Part shown: one piece after another, positions 1 through 11,900 of the stretch | How the letters are laid out: each line of letters opens with the position of its first letter | How positions within the stretch are numbered: position 1 is the first letter of the stretch | Origin: Chloranthus sessilifolius | Lineage: Eukaryota > Streptophyta > Magnoliopsida > Chloranthales > Chloranthaceae | Assembly (NCBI GenBank): GCA_021018995.1 | Contig: CM037590.1 | Location: 39,372,287 to 39,436,286, forward strand | Reading direction: 5' to 3' | DNA: 64,000 bases | Notes under the pieces: generated by a model | Seen by the model: the letters and a program-made list of their open reading frames with translations, nothing else | The model's database searches: none | Told to the model about the DNA's origin: nothing | Program-made: the position numbers and the translations under genes

Positions 1-776
1 AACTACACGAAAAATACGTTCCCGTATCATATGATGAACGTATTCTTGATTAGTGGCAGTCATTGCATCAAGGAGATTCTCCAGTCACAGAGTACATCGA
101 TCAGCTTGAAGACCTGATGACCCAAGCCGATGTCAATGAGCCAGCAAAAGTTATCCTCTCCCGATTCCGAATGGGTCTTAGCCCAGAGTTACAGAGGGAA
201 CTCATTCCTTATCCCGTTGAGGATCTCGAGGAATGTTTCGCTAGAGTTGAAAATTTAAAAAGGTATCTCAACACCCCCAATAATGATCAATTTAAGTCCT
301 CCAAATTTGAGTATCGATCTAATCCTACAGAAAAGGGAAGTACTACCTCTAGTCAATCCACAAAATCCGTAATTCCTCAGATTGGCAAAGGAAAGCGACC
401 AATGATCGAGAGTTCTAGGCGTGTTCTGCAGCAATGTTATAAGTGTCAAAGCTTTGGTCATTTTGCATCCTTGATTATTCAGGAGCATGCCGAGAAAAAG
501 GGCAATGAGTTACACGAAGAAATGTATGAACCGTGTGAAACGCCAAGTGATGATGAAGGTAAAGTTCCGGTCAGAGTCGTAGGTTGCATTAGGACAGTTC
601 CAATTACCGAGGACGGTGTTGATAGTGTATCCATCCCAAGTAAGTCATTAGAGTTGGTAGGAGCATATCATCATTCTGATTTGTATAGGATTAACAGTTT
701 GAATTTATTGAGCATCGGAAATACACATGACTGTACTAACACATGGAATATGTTCAATTCTTCAGAATGCATGTGA
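1..776 (+). pseudogene. Ty3/gypsy gag fragment (retrotransposon remnant)
   Basis: The fragment starts inside a gag reading frame. It reads a capsid-type retrotransposon gag segment (EYIDQLEDLM, RFRMGLSPELQREL) followed by a zinc knuckle beginning CYKCQSFGHFA near 436-470. The knuckle keeps Cys-x2-Cys-x4-His, but the last Cys is gone because the sequence diverges right after it. An in-frame TAG interrupts the frame near 52-54, just before the longest open stretch. The same protein segment occurs, in more damaged form, in the gypsy element at 52668-59346, so both belong to one family. No protease or RT follows, so this is a truncated copy. Gag packages element RNA in active elements; this copy cannot be functional. 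Confidence 0.8.
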
Positions 777-815
777 TAGATCATAGGCGGTTCTTTGAAT
801 CGGATGTCCCCATCA
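774..815 (-). mobile_element. Inverted stub of a gypsy LTR 5' end
   Basis: Read on the minus strand from 815, the sequence begins TGATGGGGACATC and continues much like the first 40 or so bases of the LTRs at 52668 and 58445. It sits head-on against the plus-strand gag fragment of the same family, so the old gypsy copy was rearranged rather than simply truncated. Confidence 0.6.
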
Positions 816-889
816 CCTAGGGTAGAAACTCACATTGAGTTTCTTTCTGAACTTTTTCATGGACAGCTTCCTGAACCTAAATAGGAGGT

Positions 890-1137
890 TTTCGAAACCT
901 CTCACAATTTTTTTTTTCTAAAGTGGTTTCCCATACTTATCAACTTCAACTTGGGGTTGCTCTTCTACAATTCCTTCTCGATCTTTATCAAAATTTGTGA
1001 TCCCTTCATCTCGACTTTCTCTCACATCCATGATGGAAATGATGAGAAGCATACTAGGGCTCTCTTCCACTCTCATGACTTCCTCCCCCTAGAGAGGGCA
1101 CTGGGAATTCTCTCCTTGAGGTTTAGAGAAGGGAGTA
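890..1137 (-). pseudogene. Ty1/copia pol remnant, left part
   Basis: On the minus strand this stretch reads a low-similarity coding-like segment (VEEQPQVEVDKYGKPL) that could be the linker between integrase and RT of the copia remnant starting at 2197. The solo LTR at 1138-2196 separates the two halves. Recognition of this half is weak and rests mainly on its position and the shared insertion-site bases. Confidence 0.4.
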
Positions 1138-2196
1138 TGACGGGGACGCCACCAACAAGGACCTAGGGTTCAGGCCCTACAAGGTGTATCAACGGCGAAA
1201 GAAACGACTGAAGGGTCGAGGGAAGGCCATAGAGTTCAGCTAGGGAGCACCAAGCATCTACAGGCGACGGGCGTCCGTGGCTTTATGGACGGGCGTCCGG
1301 ATTTCGAGGTGCTCACTGTTCTAGTGAGCACGGACGTCTGTAGTGCACCACGGACGTCCGTGGGTCAGCGACAGACGGACGTGGACCCCAGGTTGGACGT
1401 CCGTGAAAACCCCCGCATTAGCGTCAAAAGTGACGTAATTGTCCTTTTTATCCTTAGTTTTTGTCCTTCTTGTAAGTTACCACTTAAGGTAACTTAGTAT
1501 TTTTCTATTTTTATGTTTATTCACTTGTATTAGCTATAAAGCCCAAATTGTAAGCCATTTTTGGCACTTGATTTTGAATTAATAAAAGAGTTATTTGCTT
1601 TGGCTTGTGAGGAGCTTGAAGAGTGAGTCTTCTTCTCCATTTGGGGTTTGGTGTGAGGCCAAGGGTGAGATACCCATTATTCTTTAATTTTCTCATTTGA
1701 TCTCCTATCCTTATTTGATTTTTTATTTTCCCCTAATCTCTTGCATCCTAATTTCCCCCTTTTGATTAATCTTTCTCTACTCCTAAACCCTAGATCTAGA
1801 GTAACCTTGATGTTCATCCTTATGGATCGAATCCAATCCTAGCCCTTCAATCCATAACCGTTGTTGGGCTCGAGCTTACTCGATTCGCGCCATTTAACCA
1901 CTTCGATTTAAAGCCCTAGCAAGGAGCTACCGATTCCACGAAGAATTACGATCTAACGCCCCGACCTAGACGAAGCGAGAGTTCTATCTCTCGGATCGCC
2001 TCTTCCGTCATCCTAACGGATTCCGCGCGTTGGATTGGACCCTACGTGAACCAAAGCATGGGGCATTTAAGCGGAATCCCGAGAAACCCCAAGGTATCGC
2101 TTTAATTTGTGATTAATTGCTTAATTAATTAGTTTAATTTCGGCAAATCATCACATCATGGGCATTCACGGATTCCAGGGTCGTCGTCTCCCGTCA
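1138..2196 (+). mobile_element. Solo LTR (family with TGACGGGGA...TCCCGTCA ends)
   Basis: A 1059-bp unit begins TGACGGGGACGCC and ends CTCCCGTCA, giving short inverted termini with TG...CA ends. The flanks are GAGTA and GAGGA, a 5-bp target duplication with one mismatch. Two relatives are present: 13470-14031 (same strand) and 48537-49658 (opposite strand). No internal retroelement sequence adjoins it, so it is a solo LTR left by LTR-LTR recombination. Positions 1264-1410 carry repeated palindromic GGACGTCCG-type words. It sits inside a minus-strand copia remnant. Confidence 0.85.
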
Positions 2197-3967
2197 GAGG
2201 ATCTTAAAAAAAAAGTGACATCCATGGTTACAAATCTTCTTCTAAAGATAGGATCATACACCTTGTACCCTTTCTGTGACGGAGGGTAGCCAACAAAGAT
2301 GCATCGGACAGCTTTGACACTAAATTTATCACGATGAATATCAGGAATTTGGGCAAAACATAAGCAGCCAAAAATATTAGGGAAACAGGAAAGAGAGGGT
2401 TAGAAGGGAATAGCATGACTTGGGAGAGACTTCTCTTGGAAAACTGGTGTGGGCATTTTGTTAATGAGAAAGCATGCATTGAGTACTTTAGGAACATTTA
2501 AAGATGAAGTCAAGGAAAGAGAACTAGCATAAATAGTCCCTTTACCACCAATAAGGACGAGAGATGCATCAACAACACGAATGTTACATTGGCTAGGCAT
2601 AGGTGATAATGAGGGGAACATTGAAGATGAATCAGTCATATGATCAGTGGCCCAGAGTCAACAATTCATTGGGACCGCAAGAGTTGGAGACATGGGCAGC
2701 TCCAATAGCACTACTCTTAACATCAATGACATTTAGTTGATTTTCCATCTCTATCACTGAGCATCTACAACCAATAACCACTCCATAATCTTTTGTTGTT
2801 ATGATACCACACAAGGCTACACAACTTCACTAACGTAAGCCTACACAGGCTTTTCAACAAACAACATCTGTGTCCACGACAAATCAACACATGTCAATTC
2901 AAACATTAAAGAAAACATCTGCAGTCCTCAATTAAAATCATTCCAACTTGAATAACCAAACCAATGCTCACAATAACAAAAAATAGAGACCGATCACAAA
3001 AAAATAACAAAAAATAGAGAATATAAATTCTGCAGCTGCAAGGACAAATCCTTGGCCCAAAACTAGCTGTCACAACCCCCACCAAGTTCTCCAACTTAAA
3101 AAAAAAAATGCACGGCTGCAAATACTGAATCTCTTCACAAAACTGGGTTACACAACAACTGCACTACCACCACCTTGGGCTGCAATTAATAATTTTGGGC
3201 ACAAAAATTGGGTTACACAACCCCCACAAGATTCTACAACCTTAAGACAGCTGAAATGAGGGGATACACCCACTTTCCATGGCTACACAGCCCACAATCA
3301 ACTAAAAAACAGCACTTCTAATGGCCAGAAGACCCACAGCCATCACCATCATAGTAGTCACTTACAATCCAAAACAAAAAATCTTTTAAACCATAAAAAA
3401 ATCAGCAGGAAATTCACTTTTCGATGACGTTGGCACCAAAATCCAGTAAAAAACAGTGAAAAATACTCCGAATAGAGAGTAGAAAGGGATTACCACAGTG
3501 AAGACTCGAGTCCAGACAATTTCAGCACCAAAAATAGGTATCCAGACCTTTCCGGCGACCTTTGCACTGAGAAATCTTCAAACCAACAGCAAAAAAGGCT
3601 CAAAAACAAGTTACCGACACTGTTGGGGTGTTTTCTGGCATGAAATGGTGGATCTAGGGGTATCGAAATGTCTTATGTGAGCTTTCAAGGGTTGTTTAAA
3701 AATCTGGGACTAAAACCCTGAAAACCTGCAACTATTGGGCTCAAGTTTCCCAAGGTAGAAGACAACCAGAAATCTTTGATTTCCGGTCCTCAAATGCAAT
3801 CGTTGCAAAAGGAAAAAATGTTCAGAGTGGAGTTCTGATCTGAACCCTAAAATCTGAAGGGATTCCGGTGACCTCCGATGACGGCTGGCGTCAGCAGCTG
3901 CATGGTGACGTCAGTGTCAGTGATGACAGCGATAGGTAATGTCGATCGTTGTAGGTCTGATACCAAG
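2197..3967 (-). pseudogene. Ty1/copia remnant (protease, integrase C-end, primer site)
   Basis: Read on the minus strand, a primer-binding-like TTGGTATCAGACC lies near 3955-3967, followed by about 1.3 kb of non-coding or eroded sequence. A protease/pre-integrase segment then appears around 2680-2520 (VDSG..., then MTDSSSMFPSLSP in another frame). This jumps directly to the integrase C-terminal region (CFLINKMPTPVF, GCLCFAQIPDIHRDKFSVKA, VGYPPSQKGYKVYDP) ending near 2217. The integrase core is missing, so this is an internally deleted, frameshifted copy. The stretch 2700-3950 shows no other gene. Confidence 0.75.
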
Positions 3968-4056
3968 TTAATTTGGTTGTTTAGGGTAAGGAGGAGAAGA
4001 AAAAGAGGAAGAAGTTAATTAAGGTTGGAGCCAATTAATCTCATACCCATTTTTCA

Positions 4057-4060
<4 letters not shown>

Positions 4061-4113
<53 letters not shown>
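4061..4113. repeat. (TA)n microsatellite
   Basis: About 26 TA units abut the left end of the fold-back element. More TA units flank its right end (4688-4703), so the element probably inserted into a TA tract. Confidence 0.95.
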
Positions 4114-4115
<2 letters not shown>

Positions 4116-4687
4116 GAGTCTGTTAGGTCCTCCAAGATCCACGTGGAGCACAAGTGGACAGTTTAGATCAATATTAAAAAAAAAAATTCAAAATTTTTTC
4201 TTTTAACCCAAAAGTCAAATTTTGATGATTTTCATTGGTCCACATTTCACGGTTCAAAATATACGCGGTGGAGATGAGTTTTTAATTTATTTATTTTCAA
4301 AGATGATCAAAGCAATGCACCCAAGGTCCACGTGGCACCCAAAAAGTGATTTGGGTACCACGTGGAGCTCCACGTGAAAGGTTGGAGGACGGTCACCGTC
4401 CTCCAACCTTCCACGTTGGCACCCAAAATATTGTTTCGATGCCACACGGAACTTGGGTGCATTGCTTAGATCATCTTTGAAAAAAAATAAAATTAAAAAC
4501 TTATCTCCACCGTGTATTTTTTGAACCGTGAAATGTGGACCAATGAAAATCGTCAAACTTTGGCTTGTGGGTTTAAAAAAAAAAATTCGAATTTTTTTTT
4601 TAATATTGATCTAAACTGTCCACCTATGCTCCACGTGGATCTTGGAGGACGGTCACCATCCTCCATTGGAGGACCTAACCGGCTCCC
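4114..4687. mobile_element. 574-bp fold-back element (MITE-like)
   Basis: The two halves are near-complete inverted copies of each other. The left end GGGAGTCTGTTAGGTCCTCC matches the reverse complement of the right end, and the symmetry centre is at about 4397 (GGACGGTCACCGTCC). Internal CCACGTGG and GGTGCCACGTGG-like words recur. It has no coding capacity and would form one long hairpin. A related half-copy lies at about 22982-23274 inside the MULE. The target duplication cannot be read because the element lies in TA repeats. Confidence 0.85.
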
Positions 4688-4757
4688 ATATATATATATA
4701 TATCACTTACAAAGTGTTATTGACACCCCCAAGTATACTAACACACCCACACTTACA

Positions 4758-4843
4758 TTAAACACACACACACTAACTAACTAAATGATAAATACACACA
4801 TTAAACACACACACACTAACTAACTAAATGATAAATACACACC
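4758..4843. repeat. 43-bp tandem duplication
   Basis: Two adjacent copies, each starting TTAAACACACACACAC and containing CTAACTAACTAAATGATAA, begin at 4758 and 4801 with a 43-bp period. Confidence 0.9.
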
Positions 4844-5922
4844 AACATGTTTATGACATAATCTATGGCTCTGAAATGGGAGAGTTACAGGGATAGTGCT
4901 CAGGAGTTGCAAAAGATAGTAACTCGAATCTGAAGAAGAAATATTACTTAAACATTTAAAATGCATTAAAACCGGTGACTTTTCCAAATATTCATCTGTG
5001 CATTTAGCCAAAAAAAAAACCCTCCTTCCCTCACCTCCCCTCTCTTCTCTTTCTTCTCCAGGTCTCCCCTCTCTCATATCTTCTCTCCTGTCGGTTTCTC
5101 TTTCTAGGAATTTAGATCAGCCTCCTACTTCACACTGGAGCCCAATCTAGATCGCTTATATAACCAATACCTACGAAATTCTCATATTACTTATTTCCAA
5201 TAGGAGAACACGTAATATGTGAAAGAAAAACAAGAATGATAATAATAACCCTCTTACCTAATACAGTGCATTATAGAAGAGTAGTCGATGTGTAGGTTAG
5301 AGTCATTTATATTAGGGTTAATGTGGTATCACTGACTTCAATGGATCTAAATCCATTAAAGTCAATCTCTCGCAGCCAAAAGCTGACATGCACAGTTTTC
5401 AGGGTGCTGCAATCTGAATGTCAACTTTTGACATGTAAGAGCCTCTAAAAGCCTATATTACATTTTAATTTAATAAGATCACAATTTGTGAAACAAATAA
5501 TTCATATTTTCAAATTATCATATTGACAGTATAGTCCTGGAGTAGAATCTAGGATGGTAAATTTTAATATATAGCAAGAAAATTTTATGTAAGCAAATGC
5601 CTAGTCTGACAAAATTTCCAATTATAACTCTCCAGACTGCAGTTGGAAAACATATCATAATGCATCATAGAATTCATTAAAATTATTACGGTAATCTTGT
5701 TTGCCGAGATGACTCATACAGTAATTCAAGCAGGTGACTCTGCATTCATGCTTCTGAATTGCATGAGTAACACCATTGATTCTTATATGGCACAGGAATA
5801 GCATATGCAAACCAGTCAGAAGGAAATCGAATAGCATTTGGTGCGAATAAAACAGGAAGATCAAAATGTATAGACAGGCAATAAGGGATGACTACAGAAG
5901 CTTCAACGCCAGTTTACTCACT

Positions 5923-8900
5923 CTCCACCATTTTGGGGAACCAGAAACTTTAGCTTGAGAAGACTCGCTAAATCGCTTTTGAGCAGCTTCAATTATGGCA
6001 TCAATCCCATCTCCACCATAAACGTTAACCACCTCTTCTAGTAACAAAGCCCCTAAGGGTGACCCCACGTATACATTGGATTAGATAAAATAAAAGATGA
6101 TATAGCCCTCAAACGCTTCAAAAGCAAGGAATCATTGAATAAAATCTTCAAACTGGATTAGTGGGAGCTCAATGTTCTTCCCCAGATAGCAGCCTCGCAG
6201 TCCCACGTTTTAGGCCATGGCAGACCTCTTTTTACCAATCCAAGCCACTCAAATGAGTAAACATCATATGAATATTGCTCAACCAAAAAAATGCCCATCA
6301 GAACCATTCGATTAAGGCAATTTAATACAGGAAGTTATCCATGTCTAACGTAGGATTCATATTGATTTGTTCAGTTTGGATGATAGAGATCTTCTCATGG
6401 GCTTTTTTTGGGGGCGAGTGGAATTCAAATCACAGCCTACAATTTGGATGACTTGGATTGGTCAGAAATGTGTGCCATGTGTCCTGTGGGATAGTTAAAG
6501 TGTTATCTTAAGAATACGGTGACGAGAGTCAGTCCCTTGAACTCCAAAATGAAAAAGCTTGAAGTTTGCCACTCTCGCAACAGTTCCAGAGATCACAGAA
6601 CACATCCTAAATTAGGTTATCAGATGGTTAAGTTCCCTCAAATACAAGGTATGAAATAAAGTGCTGAAAATAAACAAAATGAGTTGATCTATTTATATCT
6701 CAAACCCACAACATTACCATTCAGTTCAGATAAGCATGACCAGGTCCCATAAAAGCATCAAACTCCAATGTAATAGACAGAGCAGACAAACTACATTTAG
6801 CGGATATAATCTAACTAAAATGAGAAATAAGAATGCCAAAGACTTTAGATTCATGTCAAATGCAGTGATGGCAGAATGAAAAAGATTTTAGGCACTAGTA
6901 CTATGATTGTGAGAAGACACTCAAGGTTAACAGAATAATAATAACATAATTTGATTTGGGATTCAACTGAAGTTGGAACTGGTACTTGAAAAGCACATGC
7001 AAGAGTTCATTAATGTCTGGATTTGTGTTTGATTCTGATGTCTGGCTACAAGAGTTCAAATCAAAAAATTATGAATCATTGCATCCAGCCATTCAACCAA
7101 CATGACATCAAGAACCTGTGTTTGATATGCAGTACAGGTTGAAATTGAGGTGCAGTGGCCAGCTTCAGAAAGGGTTCATCTTCCCTATAATCATGCACTT
7201 AATGTGGATGTAAGACAACAAAATGTAGGAAACGACCAACAATATGATAGATTATATGTTGAAAACCTATAACAATATCAGAAATGCAAAAGCCCACTGT
7301 ACAAGTCCGGAATATATCCTTGTCCAGAAAGAAAGACGATCGCAAGAAAAGAAACTTTTTCCTTTTGATTTTTTTCTCCATTGTACAAAAATAACAAAAT
7401 CATATGCTTTCAGGATGATTTCCTTAAACATAACACACGAAGACCAAAAATAGTATGCAGAAGATAAAAATTGCAATGAGCACACATATATAAAACAAAG
7501 CAAGCCTCACTGATAAATAACAGATACATAGAGAAGAAAGATCTAGTTCTCCAAACCAGCTACTGCAGCAAAAAATATGACATCTACAAAGAGGAAGTGA
7601 AAGCTTTTGTATAAGTACATTATATATAAATTAAAATAGTGATATGGTAAAGAAATTCCTTACCTGAGACACGACAACTATATGTAACGTCATCCTCATC
7701 AGCAACATACTGACTGGCATCTGAGGACCAAGTATGAACCTGTACAACAGTCACATATAAACAAACTAAGAACCAGGACTTGCTCAAGGCTAAGGGACTA
7801 ATGAGATTCAAACAATACAAGGGTCAGCAATCATAGAAGTGTCATTACTATGTTTCAAGAATGGTGCAGAGAGTACAAGGTATTTTTTAAAATGAACACC
7901 ACACCCTTTTAAGATAATTTTTGTTGTGACCCTTACGGTTTAGTCTGTTGGTGTTCTTGGTCAGAGGAGGCTAAGGGACTTGCAAGATACAATGAGACTT
8001 AACATTACAAGAAAAGGCAAATCATAGAATTTTCGTTATATGGCGACCAATATATTTATGATTCAAGCATGGTGAGGAGAGGCAAGGTGTTTGTTAGGAT
8101 GGACACACCATTTTAATATAATTTTTGTTGTGTTACCCTTATGATTTAGACTTTGTTGGTGTTCTTAGTGCGTAACGATCCATGTCCAAGAAAAGTAATA
8201 TATTCAAAGATTCCTCACTGTATAGATCGCATTGCAGTGTCCAGTCTATTAGTTCTCATTTTTTTGCAAGAATTGATATGTTCTCTCATTGCTGAGAATA
8301 TAATGTTGAAGCGAGAGATGTTCCCAATCGATCACATTTGTATCATTGATGAGGACTTGTTGAACTGTAGAAACTTGTGGCCCGAAAATGCATTCTCATT
8401 CTCTTTTATGTATTCAACTTTATTTGCACCTTCAAATGTGTGCATCATCAATCAGGTATAGCTAGCCTTAGTCTATAAATCTGGCCATGGGTTGGACCTT
8501 GGAGGTCAAGATTGATGCATGCAGATAGCAAACCCACTTTGAAACCGTGAATTTGGGTTATGAGTCGATTTGTGTGTGATACATATTGCTATAAATTTTA
8601 CACAATTTTGTTCTACTTAAATTAAGGAATCTAACATGTGGACTCTTTGGGAATAAACATAATAGTAAAGTTGCAAATTTTCCATTAAGACTTGTCAAAA
8701 AATGCTTACAAGGAATTTCCCCTGAATAAGTCTTATTGTGACAGATAACATCATCGTCGTCATCATCATTATGAGAGTTAATATATTTGGGGTCAGCTTT
8801 GTGGATTCATACGTAGATAATAATTGGTATTGTATTAGATATAGATGAGCACAAGAATATTTATCTTAATAAATGCAACCAACTATTTCTCGCATTAAAT

Positions 8901-11900
8901 TGTGTTGAACTCACATTTTGCATCTATATAGTGCGGAGTATTGTACAAACAGCTATCATGTTTTGGGGGGTAACATGTGTGGGCTCTTTGGAAATATATA
9001 TAAACATAACCGTAAAGTTGCCTTGGGGCGTATAAAATATATGCTTAAATGGAGCGGCCTCTCAATTATTTCCATTACGATAATAAAGATATATATATAT
9101 ATATATAGGGAATTATTGCATTGAATAGAAATCTACTACATGTATATATTTATCTTACATAGCAGTTCATGCGAATACCTATTATTTCTCATGTGAAGTC
9201 ATTTATTGATCCCATCCATGTTTTGCCTTCATATGTAGTAGGAATAAATGGATCGGCTTTCGCTTTAATTTATAACATAATCAATGCATTTTTTATTAAC
9301 AAAATAATTTTTTCCAGTAAAAGTATATTCATTGATCTAGTTGTATGGAATATCATTTTTCTCTGTTTTGTATGTGCTTTTTCATGGAAAATAGAAAGAT
9401 TTTGTAAGTATCTATCTATTATATAATAGCGGTCATGGCGGCACCATTCTACCATTGCATTGCCATATATTTATTCTGGCCATATAAGTTCATATGGCGA
9501 TTTGCCTCGCCATTCTCCATGCCGTTATCATGGCCACGCTATGGCCTCGCCTTGACAACCATGTAGACTACTATTAGGTAGTGTCATTTGTACAATTCTA
9601 TTTTTGGGATTTTTATCGTGATGACACTTGGACACTCTGATACATGACACAACACCTCTCATAATGTACGAAAAATAACACTTGATACCATCAAAGTGCT
9701 CCCTATTTCAACGCAGTAAAATGAGTTGTCATTTGAAGGAAATATTTGCGTAAATTTTAATAAATTATAAATAAAAAGGCTTGGGTCCTTGAAAACCATT
9801 TGTATAATATAAAATATATTAGATTAGGTTTTATGACAGATATTATGCATACCATGCTATCAAGTACCGGCCGATACCAATACGTATTCGGTTTCGCCGA
9901 AAACCGATACCGGTACCCTAGTATCGAGCAAGTATCGGCCTCGGAATAGGCGATACCGTATAGGTATCGACTGATACGATCATTTTTATTTCTTCAAAAA
10001 AAACAATCGGCATTAGCTAATATGTATCAATGGATGACAATACGTATCAATCCAAAGATCAGACCGATACCCGATGCCGCAACCAAGTTTGGTACATTGA
10101 TGCATATAATTCATCTTTTCATCAAGTAGGTTTCTCAATTAGCTCTCTAGGACTTCCTTTAGTTTTATTTTACTATATATATTGATTTTTTTTTGTTTCT
10201 TTGGTTTCATTGTATTGGAATATTCAGAAATTTTCATCTCAAATACCTATAAAACATTAACAATTGACACTTGTGTCACGTGTCCAGGTAACACTACTAT
10301 TAGGATATTATGCTAATCAGCTTCTAGCAAATAACCTATCACGTACACATGCAAGTATTTGACTTATAAGCCAAGTGGCATGGATGAATCATTTACCACT
10401 AATATTTGATGGACTTTTTCATAAAACAAGTATGAATGCTTACATGTGGCAATAGTGACTTGACAAGTGAGAGACTGCATTTACAACTATGATCTCTTCG
10501 CAAGCATACTAGTTATGAATACTCTTACCCAATGAGAATAAAAGTTATTTATACGATTATCAGACTCTTCACCATAAAGGAATGTACAACTTATTAACAT
10601 AGGTGTCTTCATAAATCTACAGATTTTTTGGCTCATATTATAAGTGGGGATAGACGGGGCGACTTTAGGCAGCAAGAATTTTCTATTCAACTCGATAAAT
10701 GGACCATGGAAACAATTCAATTTGATCTTTATAACCAAGTTCAACATCATCACATATAAGCAACCTTAAACTCTTGGAGTACATTAAGTTCGGTATTATG
10801 GTTGTAGCCTTTAGGGCAACACCAACCTCCTACTCTCCAAGCCCCCATTAGCTATTACGTATTTATCAAGAACAACCCAACTGAGCATCAGATCTCTGGC
10901 CGCTCTCATAACCGTAGGAACAAGCATCCTCTGACTTGCAAAAAATGCGATCACTTCTTTCTAACCATATAGCCCATAACATCACTTTGATTCTGTCAAA
11001 AACATTTTTGTCCCAAGCCGCAATCAGCTGGCCACATGAGTTGGGAAAGACCCAACTTATGCCAAAGATCCTCATCACCATACATCATAAATCCTAGCCA
11101 CCCAATAATGTATGAAGAGAGCCGATTCCTCGTCCTGCAAGCACATGACAAACATTCTTTACCTTTTCCCTCATCCTGCAAGCACATGACACAAACATTA
11201 CTTACCCTTTTCCCCATTAATCAATTGGTCAACCATCAAAATACGACCCCATGCAAGACTCCTACCAAAAAACCTCTCTTAGAGGAGCACATGCCTGCCA
11301 TAACCTAACCAAACTGTGGGGCATCCAAGGTTATCTCATCAAAATTTGATAAAAGGATTTGACAGTAAAAAACCCTCTCGATGCCAAGTTCCTAATCCAA
11401 ACATCTACCCCAGACATGATTTCTTTTGACTAACCCAAATAAATCCAATGTTTTAGCCAACAAGATCGCCTCTTCATCCATTAAATTCCTCCGCGAACAA
11501 ATATCCCAGACGATGGCACCAATGTTGTTAAACCGCATATGAGGGCTGTGTGCGACCAGCACACCCAATCGCATATGCGATTGTGCAGGCGCACACTTTT
11601 TTTTTTTTTCCAGAAAATCGGATACAAATCCCCAATATAAAAAACCACTTGAATTTTGTTAATTTTGTGCTCTATATTGTAAAATGATAAGAATAGATCC
11701 CATAAGGTGGATGAAAATTACAAATTTTTATTAAAATATGTGTGAAAATAGTACAATTGTACAAAATAGACCATAAAAAAGGAGGGGAAAAAACCAAAGA
11801 AATGAGGTGTAATAAGGAGGAGAAACAAAAGTTAAACAATATTAAATAGTAAACTCTAACAGCTAGTACGAGTCAAACCTCCTACAAGAGAAGAGATGAC

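Noticed and set aside
8153..8461. 102-codon plus-strand frame in IPO9 intron 11
   Set aside because: It begins in a degenerate tandem repeat and shows no domain or codon pattern; the length is possible by chance in AT-rich DNA.
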